Assembly (NCBI GenBank): GCA_030035585.1
Contig: CM057475.1
Span: 1,745,501-1,809,500 of the forward strand
DNA length: 64,000 nucleotides
Reading direction: 5' to 3'
DNA from: Dugong dugon
Lineage: Eukaryota > Chordata > Mammalia > Sirenia > Dugongidae
Of this stretch, positions 48,171 through 60,044 are shown piece after piece. The translations under genes and the position numbers were made by a program. Positions within the stretch are counted from its first letter, which is position 1; each line of letters begins with the position of its first letter. The notes under the pieces were generated by a model. The model was given only the letters and a program-made list of their open reading frames with translations, was not told where the DNA came from and ran no database searches.

Positions 48171-48890
48171 TCAGGTCCATGTTTATATGTAAGAAGTTGC
48201 ACCCAATTTTAGCAAAATCAGTTAAATATTTGATTGAGGAAAGGGAATACAGAGAAGAGGAAGGAGACACTTAACTGTGTAAAGGTAAAGTCTATCCACA
48301 GTTGAAGGAGGGGGAGAAACAGAATTATGAGGTTCTATGGTTGGCAGAGGGCAAAGAACATCTAGTTAAATCTTCCATCAAATGCTCAAATCTCCTCTAT
48401 AACCTCACTGTCCTGTAGTTGCACAACTTGGTTTGAATACGCCCAATAATAGAGACTCATTTTCTCCTTTACTTAATTACATTGCCTAACTCTGACTTCT
48501 AGAACATTCTTCTTTATGATTGACTGAAACAGAAAGGCACGTGGAGTAAGCTTTACTATCTCTTTCACTTTTGCTTCTAAGCTTCAGGAGCAGATAGATT
48601 GTTAAGACAAACTACAACTTCCTCCTTGACCAACTTCAACATTTTAGGAAGGATGGATGGAGACATATGGCTGAATTAGGGGTTAGCTTTAGAGAGTTAG
48701 GTAGATTATAATCCTTTGAAACCAAAATAAGCAAAAGGTCAAGAAATATATTGATGGCTTTTGATTACACCCTAACATTCAGAGAGACTTGATAAGGAGA
48801 AAAATGCTAAAGATTTATAATTTTTATTTATATTGAAATTCATTTACTAAAAAAAAAAAAAAAAGAATAATTTTTGTTTGTTGAAATTGT
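48171..48890. other. Unique sequence with an A-run
   Basis: An A-run at 48850-48864; otherwise nothing recognised. Confidence 0.5.
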
Positions 48891-49599
48891 TTGTGGTTAA
48901 GTTCTCGGCAGTTCAAACCCACCAGCCAGTCAGTGGAAGAAAGATGTGGTGGTCAGGTCCTATGAAGATTGCTGTTGTTAGGTGAAGTCAATTCAGTTCC
49001 AACTCATAGTGACTCCATGTACAACAGAACAAAACGCTGCCCAGTCCTGCATCATCCTCACAATCATTATACTTGAGCCCTTGTTACAGCCACTGTGTCA
49101 ATCCACCTCATTGAGGGGCTTCCTCTTTTTCACTGACCTTCTACTTTATCAAGCATGATGTCCTTCTCCAGGGACTGGTCCCTTCTGTTAACACTTCCAA
49201 AGTATGTGAGAAGAAGTCTCACCATCCTTGCTGCTAAGGAGCATTCTGGCTGTACTTCTTCCAAGACAGATTTGTTTGTTCTTGTGTCAGTCAGTAGTAT
49301 ATTCACTACTCTTCACCAGCACCATAATTCAAAGCATCAATTCTTCTTCGGTCTTCCTTATTCATTGTCCAGCTTTCACATGCATATGAGGCGATTGAAA
49401 ATAGCATGGCTTGGGTCAGGGGAACCTTAGTCATCAAAGTGACATCTTTGCTTTTCAACACTTTAAAGAGGTCCTTTGCAACAGATTTGCCCAACGCAAC
49501 ACACTGTTTGATTTCTTGACTACTACTTCCATGGACATTGATTGTGGATCCAAGTAAAATGAAGTCCTTGACAATTTCAATCTTTTCTCCATTTATCGT

Positions 49600-50149
49600 T
49601 ATCTTAGGCTGAATTCTCTAGAGAAGCAAAACCAGTAAAACATATAAATATATATATAGAGAGAGACTTATATCATGTAAAAGGCTCACACGGTTGTAGA
49701 GGCTGTAATGTCCCAAGTCTGTGGGTCAGGATAGAGGCTTCTCCTGACTCACGTAGACACAGGGGCTGGCAAACCCAAGATTCACAGGTCAGAGAGCATA
49801 GCAGTTACTCACAGGCTGTGAAGATCGAAGAATCCCAAGATTGGCAGGAAAGACCACAGGTAAGCTGCTAGCTTAAGTCCCACATCTGGAGGTTGGACGA
49901 ACAGGAGTCTGTTGCAGCATACAGAACCACCAAAAGCCCCCCAGCTGTGCCAGAACGTCCGCCCACACTCAATGCAGGCCACACACCCAAGGAAACTCCC
50001 CTTCAACTGATTGGCTACTCACAGCAGATCCCGTCATGGAGGTGATCACACATCAAATCTCAATGAGGAAGTGACCACAACATCACACGACTGCCAAAAC
50101 CCTGAGAATCATGGCCCAGCCAAGCTGACATACAATCATAATCGTCACA
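49600..50149 (-). mobile_element. ERVL (MLT2-like) LTR inside the RTE
   Basis: TATCTTAGGCTGAATTCTC (TG decayed to TA) to ATAATCGTCACA. Flanks ATCGT (49595-49599) and ATCAT (50150-50154), 4 of 5. The RTE reading continues on both sides. Confidence 0.88.
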
Positions 50150-52330
50150 ATCATGATGCTGCTTACTGGTCCAGTTGTGAGGATTTTTGTTTTCTTCATG
50201 TTGAGGTGCAATCCATACTGAAGTCTGTAGTCTTTCTTCTTCATCACTAAGTGTTTCAAATCCTCTTCACTTTCTGCAAGCAAGGTTGTGTTATCTGCAT
50301 ATCACAGATAGTTAATGAGTCATCCACCAATCCTGATGCCACATTCTTCATATAGTTCAGCTTCTTGGATTACTTGCTGAGCATACAGACTGAATAAGTA
50401 TGGTGAAAGACTACCACCCTGATGCACACCTTTCCTGACTTTAAACCACGCAGTATCCCCTTATTCTGTTCCAACAACTGCCTCTTGGTCTATGTACAGG
50501 TTTCTCACGAGCACAGTTAAGTGTTCTGGAATTCCCTTTCTTCTCTATTTTATTCATAATTTGTCATGATCTGCAGAGTCGAATTCCTTTATAAGGTCCA
50601 TAAAACACACGTAAACATCTCTCTCGTATTCTCTGCTTTCAACCAGGATCTATTTGACATCAATAATGATATCCCTGGTTAAACACCCTCTTCTGAATCC
50701 AGCTTGAACTTCTGGCAGTTCCCTGTTGATATACTGCTGCAGCCACTTTTGAATGATCTTCAGCAAAATTTTACTTGTGTGTGATGTTATTGTTCGACAA
50801 TTTCTGCATTCTGGTGGATTCCCTTTCTTTGGAATGGGCACAAATATGTATCTCTTCCTGTCGGTTGGACAGGAAGCTGTCTTCCAAATTTCTTGATGTA
50901 GACAAGTGGACACCTCCAGTGCTGCATCTGTTTGTTGAAGCATCTCAACTGATATTCTATCAATTCCTAGAGCTTTGTTTTTCACCATTCCCTTCAGTGC
51001 AGCTTGGACTACTTCTTTCTGTACCATCGGTTCTTGAAATGATTGAACATGGACCAACTCTTTTTGGTATAGTGACTCTGTGTATTCCTTCCATCTTCTT
51101 TTGATGCTCCCTGAGTCATTCAATATTTTCCCCTTAGAATCATTCAGTATTGCAACTCGAGGTTCAGTTTTTTTATTCAGTTCTTTCAGCTTGAGAAATT
51201 CTGAATGTGTTCTTCCCTTTTGGTTTTCTAACTCCAGATCTGTCCACATTTCATTATAATACTTTACTTTGTCTTCTGGAGCAGTCCTTTGAAATCTTCC
51301 ATTCTGCTCTTTTACTTCATCATTTCTTCCTTTCATTTTAGCTACTCTACATTCAAGAGCGAGTTTCAGAGTCTCTTTTGACATCCATTTTGATCTTTTG
51401 TTTCTTTCTTGTCTTTTTAATGGCCTTTTGCTTTCTTCATGTATGATGTCCTTGATGTCATTCCACAACTTGTCTGGTCTTTAATCATTAGTGTTTAATG
51501 CGTCAAATCTATTCTTGAGGTGGTCTCCCAATTCAGGTGGGATATACTCAAGATCATATTTTGACTCTCCTGGACTTGTTTTAATTTTCTTCAACTTCAA
51601 CATGAAGTTGTATATGATGGTCTGTTATGCAGTCAGCCCCTGGCCTTGTTCTGACTGATGATCTAGAGCTTTTCCATTGTCTCTTTCCACCGATGTAGTC
51701 AATATGATTCCTGTGTATTCCATGTGGTGAGGTCCACGTGTATAGTAGCATTTATGTTGTTCAAAAATGTATTTGCAGTGAAGAAGTCATCTGTCTTACA
51801 AAATTCTATCATGCGATCTCAGGCATCATTTCTATCACCAAAGCCATATTTTCCAACTACTGATCCTTCTTCTTTGTTCCAACTTTCAAATTCCAATCAC
51901 CAGTAATTATCAATGCATCTTGATTGCATGTTTGAGCAATTTCAGACTACAGATGTTAGTAGAAGTCTACAATTTCCTCATCTCTGGCATTAGTAGTTGG
52001 TGTGTAAATTTGAATAATAGTCATATTAACTGGTCTTCCTTGTAGGAGTATGGGTATTATTCTATCCTTGACAGCATTGTTCTTCAGCATAGATCTTTAA
52101 ATGTTCTTTTTGATAATGAATGTGACGCCATTCCTCTTCAATTTGTCATTACTGGCATAGTAAACCATATGATTATCTGATTCAAAATGGCCAATACCAG
52201 TCCATTTCAGCTCACTAATGCCTAGGATACTGATGTTTATGCATTCCATTTCATTTTTGACGACTTCCAATTTTCCTAGGTTCGTACTTTCTGATTATTA
52301 ATGGATGTTTGCAGCTGTTTCTTCTCATTT
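50150..52330 (-). pseudogene. RTE reverse transcriptase / endonuclease pseudogene
   Basis: The longest open frame of the window lies here: 272 codons at 50650-51468, covering the linker (MWNDIKDIIHEESKRPLK) and the RT fingers/palm (KNKALGIDRISVEMLQQTDAA, PIPKKGNPPECRNCRTI, LPEVQAGFRRGCLTRDI). Downstream the active-site box (50290-50320) reads YADN instead of YADD and a stop lies just upstream. The endonuclease half (51480-52330) is broken by several stops. Its C-terminal coding end continues beyond the LTR at 48990-49599. Not functional. Confidence 0.9.
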
Positions 52331-52765
52331 TGAGTTGTGCCACATCATCAAATGAAGGTCTGGAAAGCAAAGCTTGACTCCATCCACATCATTAAGGTCG
52401 ATTCTACTTTGAGGAGGCAGTTCTTCCCCAGTCGTATTTCAAGTGTCTTCGAATCCTCGGGGTTCAACTACAGGTACTATATCAGACAACGTTCTGCTGC
52501 TGTTCATTCGCCAATCTTTTCAGAAGTCAGCTGCCAGGTTCTTCTTCATAGTCTGTCTTAGTCTGGAAGCTCCACTGAAACCTGTCCACCAAGAGTGACC
52601 CTGCTGGTATTTGAAATACTCGTGACATATTTCCAGCATTACAGCAACACGTAAGCCACGACAGTACTATTGCAGTCTTGGAAACCCTCTGGGGCAGTTC
52701 TACTCAGTCCCATGGTGTCGCCATGGGGTCATTGGAATCGACTCGACGGCAGTGGGTAAAGTTGT

Positions 52766-53595
52766 TTGCATCTTGTTTAATTTTAATAATAAAAAAAGTT
52801 GTGAGAGAACAATAATCTTATCTCAATCACCCTGATATTCACTTTATGGATAATGTGGCATGCTGCTTCTAACTGATGACAGCAAACCAAAGTGCAAAGT
52901 CAGGTTGTTAAAAATAATGCCTTCCTTTTTAAGATTAAACTTGCTAAATAATAAATGGACAGAGGTTACTCTAATTGTGAAGTCTGAGTGACTGTTAATG
53001 CACACACTGGTACACACAAAGCCTTCTGACCACGTAAGTACTTCTCATAATTCCAGGACCAATTAGAGAAGAATATTTTGGAATATCCAAGTCTGCTAAA
53101 AAAAAAAAAAAAAAAACTGAGGGAGGCAGAGTAGTTGTTTTTGTCCTGCCATTTAAGCCAAGATTAATTATTTCTTCCAAAATGGTCTTCTCTAATTGCA
53201 TAAATTTATACACATCGTGGGTAAAAATTTCTTACTTCTGCCATTCTACCCATTCTAACTTTTTTTTTTAAAGAAAAATTGCTTGACATTCCAAAACCTT
53301 GATCTCAAACATTTGGGACATAAAAATCCGCAGGGGAGAGCACTTAAAAGACAGAAGAAAAAAGGGGGGGAATGTAACACTCAGAGGCACTAGTTCAGTA
53401 GATCTGGAGTTTGAGCCAAGAATCTCTATTTTGCAAAAGCTGCCAGTTGTTCCTAGTGCTGGTGATGTGCAGAAATTTTTAATTGGAAACTGAGAGTATT
53501 TACTGTGTGCATGTAGTGTGCCTTTTCTACCAGAAGGTGGCCCCATAACATCTTAAATCAGGCACCTTGCAGCTAGCTAGCCGGAAAATGGAGCT
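52766..53595. other. Unique sequence with an A-run
   Basis: A-run at 53098-53116; frames of 64-92 residues on both strands at 53268-53546 shadow one another. Confidence 0.5.
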
Positions 53596-53775
53596 CTGGT
53601 GCCACGAGAGCATAGTGGTTAAGCGCTATGGCTGCTAACCAAAAGGCCGGTAGTTCGAATCCACCAGCTGCTCCTTGAAAAGCCTATGGGACAGTTCTGC
53701 TCTGTCCTGTAGAGTCACTATGAGTTCGAGTCGGAATTGACTTGACAGGAACGGGTTTATTGTTTTTAAGCTGAA
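53596..53775 (+). repeat. AfroSINE
   Basis: GAGAGCATAGTGGTTAAGCGC head, GGTAGTTCGAATCC B-box-like, GAGTCGGAATTGACTTGACAGG tail. Confidence 0.93.
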
Positions 53776-53787
53776 AAATAAGAAGCC

Positions 53788-53985
53788 TTAGTTGAGTAAT
53801 GGTTAAGCACTTGGCTGCTGACTGAAAGGTTGGTGGTTTGAACCCACCAGCCCTCTGAAGGGAAAAAAAAGACCTGCTATCCTCGCCATAAAGATTCGAG
53901 CCTAGGAAACCCTATGGGGCAGTTCTAATCTACCATATAGGGTCACTATGAGTCAGAATCGACTCCTTAGCACATAACAATAAAC
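53788..53985 (+). repeat. AfroSINE, 13 bases after the previous one
   Basis: GAGTAATGGTTAAGCACTTGGC head, GGTGGTTTGAACCC, GAGTCAGAATCGACTCC tail and AACAATAAA. Same orientation as its neighbour. Confidence 0.92.
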
Positions 53986-55639
53986 TCTAAGGCTTTTGTT
54001 TTCTCTCAGCTACCTTTTGGGGAAAGTGAGTGGAATTAGGAGGGGCAGTGGAAGAGGGTGAAGGAATATGGCGTTGAAGAAGGAATAAATGGTTATTATT
54101 AAAACCAATTTCACAATCATCGTTTGTATTAGCTCCTTTCAAAAGTACTATATGAACACTGTGTTGTTGTTAAAGAAAATTTTCCTTAAAGTATACCAGA
54201 AAAGCTTGATGTCCAATAAATTTAACAGGCAGAGGGGCGCTTAGCGTCTTCTAACACTGATCTGTGTCCTGCTACCATTCAGTCTCCTCTCATTAGAGAG
54301 TCCCAGGAGTGGGCCACAAATACCAGGTAGGTATGAGGCAATACCACATGTCACTTCCTGCTTCAGTTGCTGCTCTCTTATGTGGTTTCTGAAGGTCACA
54401 CCACCTGGGTATAATCAAGGAATAGGGTCGTAGTAACCATGACAAAACAATGATCTCTGACACTAGCCCTAATCAACAAAATAACTGGATCTGCAACCCC
54501 TGACTCTGCCTTTAGATGCCAGGAAGGTCTGTGATGTATCACACAGGTTCATAAGACAGTATGCTTCATCTACCTCTCATTCCTTGGAGGCTCCTGAAGG
54601 TCCCCAGCTGCTGCAATGACGTCACTGTTCCTGGAGGTAATTTTTGCCTCTGTCATCATGCCCTCAGCACCACCCTTGTTGGTGACATTTCTTCATTCTA
54701 CTCCATCCTTATTACACAGTCATTTGGTTTGAGTTGGAGGAGCTGGGTTAGGAATGACCAGAGATAAACTCTGAGACCAGAAAACAAAGAGGCCTTATAC
54801 TTCATCTTATTTTCATTTACCTTGCTTCTCACTTCAGTTCATCGTCTCCCCTAGGGGGAAAAAATGTGAATTTGAATCACTGTGAAACATTAAGCATTGT
54901 ATAACTTCCCTTGCTGTTAGGCGATGTCCTGGGACCAAATGTGTGCCCGGGTTTTGATTCCATGTGTGATCTGCCCCTTTCCCATCCAACACACAACCAG
55001 GGAGGTAAGGACTGCACAGGGTCTTAGCTTGGGGGCCAGAGACAGTCCTAGGCTCAACATCATTATGTCACTGTATTTCCTGAGACTTATCAGGTGCCTT
55101 CAAGCAAGTAAATCCCAGGCCAGCCTGTCCCTCCAACCAGACATGACCAGATGATAAGATGTTTAGGCACTTACTCTGGGACCCTTGCTACACATTTATG
55201 GCATGAATCCAAACAAAATGAACCATCCTAAACACTTTGAAACCATAATGTAATGCCTAAGGAGAGGCCAAAGGCTGCAGTCAGCTATTTAGGGATTCAG
55301 TGAAGTCTGCAATAAAGTAATGAAGAAAAAATTCCAGAAAACAGAACATTTGTGGGCATATTCATAGAAACAGATTTATGCGTATATGATAAAAATGAGT
55401 GAACAAGTTGATGAGTCTATTAACTATAGTGCATGAACCAGGTTTTTAAGTGATGACAAATAATTTCAGAGGTACTCAGGCTGCCCACTCTTCAGACTCT
55501 AGAATTACATGAACCTGGAGGTGAGGATGGGAAGGCGAGCAAAAGAGTTAACAATGGCACATATTTAGTCTCTGTGTTCCAGCCTTTTGTATGCTTTCTC
55601 ACCTCTTCTTGTTTAGATAATTTATTTCAATGATTTACC
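53986..55639. other. Unique sequence, no feature seen
   Basis: About 1.65 kb free of recognised repeats. Frames at 54561-54767 and 54924-55154 (68, 76 residues) lack motifs or plausible splice context that I can defend. Confidence 0.5.
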
Positions 55640-55847
55640 TGAAAAACTGTTGTCTCCTTAAGCCATTCTCTGTTCTGCCAGAGTTATCTTCCTAAAGTAC
55701 AATAGGAATCATCTTACTCTCCTTTAATATGGCCCCCTTTAATATGAAAAATAGTCCAAAGTCTTTAAGATGCTTTGGTCATAAACAGCCTTTACTGGGT
55801 TATGATGGGTAACATAGACACTTATTTAACAGCAATAGGAGGAGTCC
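55640..55847 (+). mobile_element. L2-like remnant (tentative)
   Basis: ATCATCTTACTCTCCTTTAATATGG and AGTCCAAAGTCTTTAAGATGC recall the L2 stretch before the 3' end. Strongly decayed. Confidence 0.35.
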
Positions 55848-56040
55848 CTGGGTGGCCCAAACAGTTAGGCGCTCAATTATTAGCTGAGAGGTTGGAGGTC
55901 CAAACCCACCCGTGGGTGCCTCGAAGACAGGCCTGGAGATCCGCTTCTGAAATGTCCCAGCCTTGAAAACCTTATTGAGCCTTTCTACTCTGCACACACA
56001 GGGTCAGAATTGACTCAACTTGAAGGCAACTGACAACAAT
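55848..56040 (+). repeat. AfroSINE, second subtype
   Basis: GAGTCCCTGGGTGGCCCAAACAG head, CGAAGACAGGCCTGGAGATC body, GTCAGAATTGACTC and GGCAACTGACAACAATAAC tail. Confidence 0.92.
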
Positions 56041-56050
56041 AACAATAATA

Positions 56051-56221
56051 AAACCAAAAAAAACCATACTGGTTGCTGTTGAGTCGATTCCGACTCATAG
56101 CAACCCTATAGGACAGGTAGAACAACCCCCATATGGTTTCCAAGGAGCCACTAGTGGATTCGAACCGCCAACCTTGTGGTTAGCAACTGTAGCTCTTAAC
56201 CACTATGCCACCAAGGTTTCC
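56051..56221 (-). repeat. AfroSINE, antisense, in the tail of the previous SINE
   Basis: TGCTGTTGAGTCGATTCCGAC tail, CTCTTAACCACTATGCCACC head complement. Exact 10-bp duplication AACAATAATA at 56041-56050 and 56222-56231. Confidence 0.95.
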
Positions 56222-56269
56222 AACAATAATATCAGGTAACGTATAATGGAAAGCCCCCGGCACAGTGAT

Positions 56270-56400
56270 CGAGGCCCTTAGAGTCGAAGCTCTGCCAGTT
56301 ACTAGCTATGAGATCTTGCCAAAGTTATGTGGCCTCTAAGCCCAGTAGGGCCAGCTCCTTGGGCTGTTGTGAAGGTTAAAAGAGAGTAAATGAGCTATTT
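56270..56400 (+). repeat. MIR
   Basis: GCCAGTTACTAGCTATGAGATCTTGCC and GGGCTGTTGTGAAGGTTAAAAGAG, the MIR core and 3' part. Confidence 0.8.
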
Positions 56401-56419
56401 TTCCCACTATACCCTCCCA

Positions 56420-56765
56420 CATATCCAATGTGCTGCCACTGTAGTGTAGTTTCTGTTCCTGGCATCTACCCTTCATTGTTCTAGCATTGTTTATGTTTTC
56501 TCACCCGTTTCCCATGCCACAACCTCCATCCATCTTCTCATGACTGGAATACCACCTCCTGGAATAACAAATTCCTTGTCTTTCCCCCATCAAAATGTAT
56601 GCCTCTTTATTGTCCTCCACTTGTACCTCTTCCTCCTTCATTCTGTCTTACACTGCAACTTGTAATTCACATATCTGACTAGATTATACATCATCTGAGG
56701 TCCATCAGATACCAAGTTTTATTCAAGTTCTCCTCCATTCCGAGTGCCCACCAGAATGATTTTTA
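56420..56765 (+). mobile_element. L2-like remnant (tentative)
   Basis: Pyrimidine-rich, with ACTAGATTATACATCATCTGAGG and TTTTATTCAAGTTCTCC in the position of the L2 tip. Too decayed for certainty. Confidence 0.4.
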
Positions 56766-57164
56766 AATGATAAGTGCTCCATTTGGTTGTAATTAATAAT
56801 TAAAAATGACTTGCTCTAAAATTACAGACTCCTGTTAATTTAGTCTCCCCCCTTTGACAAATTCACAGTATAATATGTACAGAAATATTAACGGTTCCAA
56901 TCCTAAATATTTATTTTTACCAAAAAGTTCTTTTTCCCTAAACATTGGTGGCATAGTAGAAAAATTTCACAAATAATTTAGTTTCCATTATGTAATATGA
57001 CACAAAAATTATTCTCTTATTCTTACAGATTCTTAGCTGGAATTTTTTAATGCAAATTTATTTTTTAATTACAAAAATATTATAAAACCTTGGAAAAGAG
57101 AGAAAAGGCAATACATACTCTCACTTATCAAGCACGAGCCTGTTCTATAAGACCTTACTCCTCA
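56766..57164. other. AT-rich unique sequence
   Basis: Nothing recognised. Confidence 0.5.
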
Positions 57165-57300
57165 AAGAGTGGCCTGGACCAGCAGCATTAGCATCAGCTG
57201 GGAACATGTTAGAATAGGAATGCAGAATCTCAGGTCCATCTCAGACCTACTGAATCAAAATATGATTCATTTGCACATTAAAGCTTGAAAAGCCCTGTGC
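57165..57300. mobile_element. MER5A-like hAT MITE
   Basis: AAGAGTGGCCTGGACCAGCAGC, CATTAGCATCAGCTGGGAAC and GACCTACTGAATCAAAATATG in the order of MER5A. Confidence 0.75.
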
Positions 57301-57829
57301 TAAGACACTACCTAGAGCCAGAAGAACATATTTTACCAAGCACCTCTCTCCCACACCTACAAACGTTTATTGAGCACCTGTTATATGCCAAATATATGTC
57401 AACTGATTTTTTACTAGATGTGTGTTTTCATCCACAAGATTTCTTTCAGGACTGACTCAAAAATAGATGAAGAAGTTGTTGCCTTCCGTTTGAACTGTTC
57501 TCTTGGACGAATCAAGAAGCTGTGAATGAGAAAGCTGGAGAGAGCTGTCAATCTCACATAGAAACAAAACATCTCATTATGAAGTGGTTCCACTTCTCTT
57601 GCTTTTGAGTTCTCACACAGTGATGTCTCTAAGTTTCAAAGCTTGGCGCTTTCTTAAAATGTTCACTCCTTTCATGAATTCCTGAAAGAAAAGAATAAAA
57701 GGCATTTCACAGCAGCGCTTAAAAGAGAACATTTTGTTTGCCTTAGGCAGCTTCCATGCAGTTTTGTGTTTGGAGATTTAAAAACAATTTTTTTTTTTTT
57801 TAAGTTTAGGGGAAATTTGGACAGGCGGC
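57301..57829. other. Unique sequence with a small MIR/L2-like patch
   Basis: GTTTATTGAGCACCTGTTATATGCC (57365-57389) is MIR/L2-like; the rest is unremarkable. T-run at 57789-57801. Confidence 0.45.
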
Positions 57830-58421
57830 TGTCTTAGTTATCTAGTACTGATATAACAGAAATACCACAAGTGGATGGCTTTAACAAACAGAAATTTATT
57901 TTCTCACAGTTTAGGAGGCTAGAAGCCTGAATTCAGAGCATTGGGTCTAGGGGAAGTCTTTCTGTGTTGGCTCTAGGGAAAGGTCCTTATCTCATTTCAA
58001 CAACTGTGGGCCCAGCATTCCTTGGAAATCTCTATATGTCTTGGCATCAATCTTCCCCTGGGTCTAGGAGGTTCTCAGCACAGGGACCCTGGATTCAATG
58101 GACTCGCTCCACTCCCGGCTCTTCTTTCCTGGTGGTAGGAGGTCCCTCTCTCTCTCTGCTCACTTCTCTCTCCTTTTATCTGTTGTAAGATAAAAAGTGA
58201 TGCAGGTCACACCCAAGGGAAACTCCCCTTACATTGAATCAGGGCTGTAACCTGAGTAAGGGTGTTGCATCTCACCCTAATCCCCTTACAACTGATTCGC
58301 TGGTCACATCAGATCACATCATGGGGTATGATTAAATCATTGTATAACTTGCAAACCACTGAGAATCATGGCCCAGCTAAGTTGACACATATTTTTGGGG
58401 GTCATGATTCAATCCATGTCA
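57830..58421 (-). mobile_element. MaLR-like solo LTR, variant subfamily
   Basis: TGTCTTAGTTATCTAGTAC to CAATCCATGTCA. Flanks GCGGC and GTGGC (a CpG to TpG difference). Its middle (58190-58350) diverges from the other copies and resembles the ERVL-type LTR (ACTGATTCGCTGGTCACATC), so it may be a mosaic subfamily. Confidence 0.87.
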
Positions 58422-58570
58422 GTGGCATTTCAAAAAGCATATCTTGAGATATCCCTTTACAGAATGATTTTTCTAGGGACAAAGCAAAACAAAAAACACT
58501 TCATTGACTCAAATGGCTAGGTGACATATTCCCCAAATCCTATAGTATACTTGAAGAAAGATAAGTATAT

Positions 58571-59062
58571 TGTCTTAGACTGGGTTCTCCAGAGAAGCAA
58601 AACCAGTAAAGTATATAAACATACATATACATATAGAGAGAGAGATTTCTATCAAGGAAACAGCTCACGTGATTGTAGAGGCTAGAACATCCCAAGTCCG
58701 TGGATCAGGGTAGAGGCCTCTCCCAAGTCAGGCAGCCACAGAAGCTGGCAAGCCCAAGATCAGCAGATAGGAGAGCAGGGCTCCTGCTCACAGGCTGTGC
58801 AGATCGAGGAATCCCAGGTTCGGCAGATAAGCTGACACCTCAAGTCCCAAGAACCAGAGATGAGATGACAGGAGGCAGCCGCAGGATCCAGAGAGAGCAA
58901 AAAGCCAGAACGTCTGCTTATATTCAGATGTGGGCCACACCCCCAAGGAGACTCCCTTTCATCTGATTGGCTACTCATGGTATATTCAATCATGGGAGTG
59001 ATTACACTAAAACACTGAGAATCATGGCCCAGCCAAGTTGACACACAATCTTAACCATCACA
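58571..59062 (-). mobile_element. ERVL (MLT2-like) solo LTR
   Basis: TGTCTTAGACTGGGTTCTCC to CTTAACCATCACA. Exact TATAT at 58566-58570 and 59063-59067, though in AT-rich context. Confidence 0.92.
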
Positions 59063-59319
59063 TATATTGAAGTGTCCCTTAAGCAATAGAAAATACACGA
59101 TAAACATTACACACTTTCTTTTTATAACCAACAAGGGATACTCCTCCAGAAGAAAAAAAAAAGTTTGGTGGAATTATGTAGCTGAAAGCAGGATTATATG
59201 AATGTGAAGAATAGACTGAAAGAAGAAATTTTCATATGCAGCAGGATTTATGTCTGTAGAAAGGTGGGGACTAGGGGCAAAGGCATTGCAGCTGTGGAGT
59301 TACCTTGGAGATGAGATGG

Positions 59320-59843
59320 TGTCATGGATTGAACTGTGTCTCCCAAAAACGTGCATATTAATTTGGCTGGGCTATGATTCTTGGTATTGTGTGATTATCC
59401 ACCATTTTGTCATCTGATGTGATTTTCCTATGTGTTGTAAATCCTGCCTCTATGACGTTAATGAGGGGGGATTGGCGGCAGTTGTGTTGATGAGGCAGGC
59501 TTCTATCTAAGGAATTGGATTGTGTCTTGAGCTGATATCTTTTGAGATATAAAAGAGAGAAGCAAGCAGAGAGACAGTTAGAACTCATACCACCAAGAAA
59601 GCAGTGTCGGAAGTAGAGCACATCCTTTGAACCTGGGGTTCCTGCGCAGAGAAGTTCCGAGTCCAGGAGAAGATTGATGAGAAGGACTTTCCTCTAGAGC
59701 TGACAGAGAGTGAAAGCCTTTCCCTGGAGCTGACACCCTGAATTTGGACTTCTAGCCTACTTTACTGTGAGGAAATAAATTTCCCTTTGTTAAAGCCATC
59801 CACTTGTGGTGTATCTGTTACAGCAGACTGGATGGCTAAGATA
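59320..59843 (+). mobile_element. MaLR-like solo LTR
   Basis: TGTCATGGATTGAACTGTG to GGATGGCTAAGATA (ACA decayed to ATA), AATAAATTTCCC at 59775. Flanks GATGG and GGTGG. Confidence 0.9.
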
Positions 59844-60044
59844 GGTGGGGTCATTTGACGATTAAATGTCAGCTGACCTACAGAGCTGTATATGATCCTT
59901 CAGTCACTCTTAAACACAGGCTACTGTTTCCTTTTCCCATAAGCCCCTCCTTAGTCAGTGGGGAACTGCCTGGCCTGAAGTCCTCCAGGGCCCCACCTTC
60001 CAGGACAGGGTGATTTTCTTGATTGTTCTGTTGGCCAAAATGTT

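Larger units (their letters stand above)
48973..52668 (-). mobile_element. Near-full-length RTE LINE, antisense, in a SINE
   Basis: From the 3' tail TGTTGTTAGGTGAAG at 48973 to the 5' UTR (GACTGTCTTAGTCTGGAAGC, 52550-52668), interrupted by an LTR. About 3.1 kb is RTE. Confidence 0.92.
48891..52765 (+). repeat. AfroSINE, split by a full-length RTE
   Basis: Pieces 48891-48972 (GTGGTTAAGTTCTCGGC, GGAAGAAAGATGTGG) and 52669-52765 (GTCTTGGAAACCCTCTGGGGC to GACTCGACGGCAGTGG). Together they make one SINE, with ATTGC duplicated at 48968-48972 and 52669-52673. Confidence 0.9.

Noticed and set aside
50650-51468. 272-codon open frame, the longest in the window, as a possible host gene
   Set aside because: It is RTE linker and reverse-transcriptase sequence, flanked by stops and by a YADN-mutated active site.
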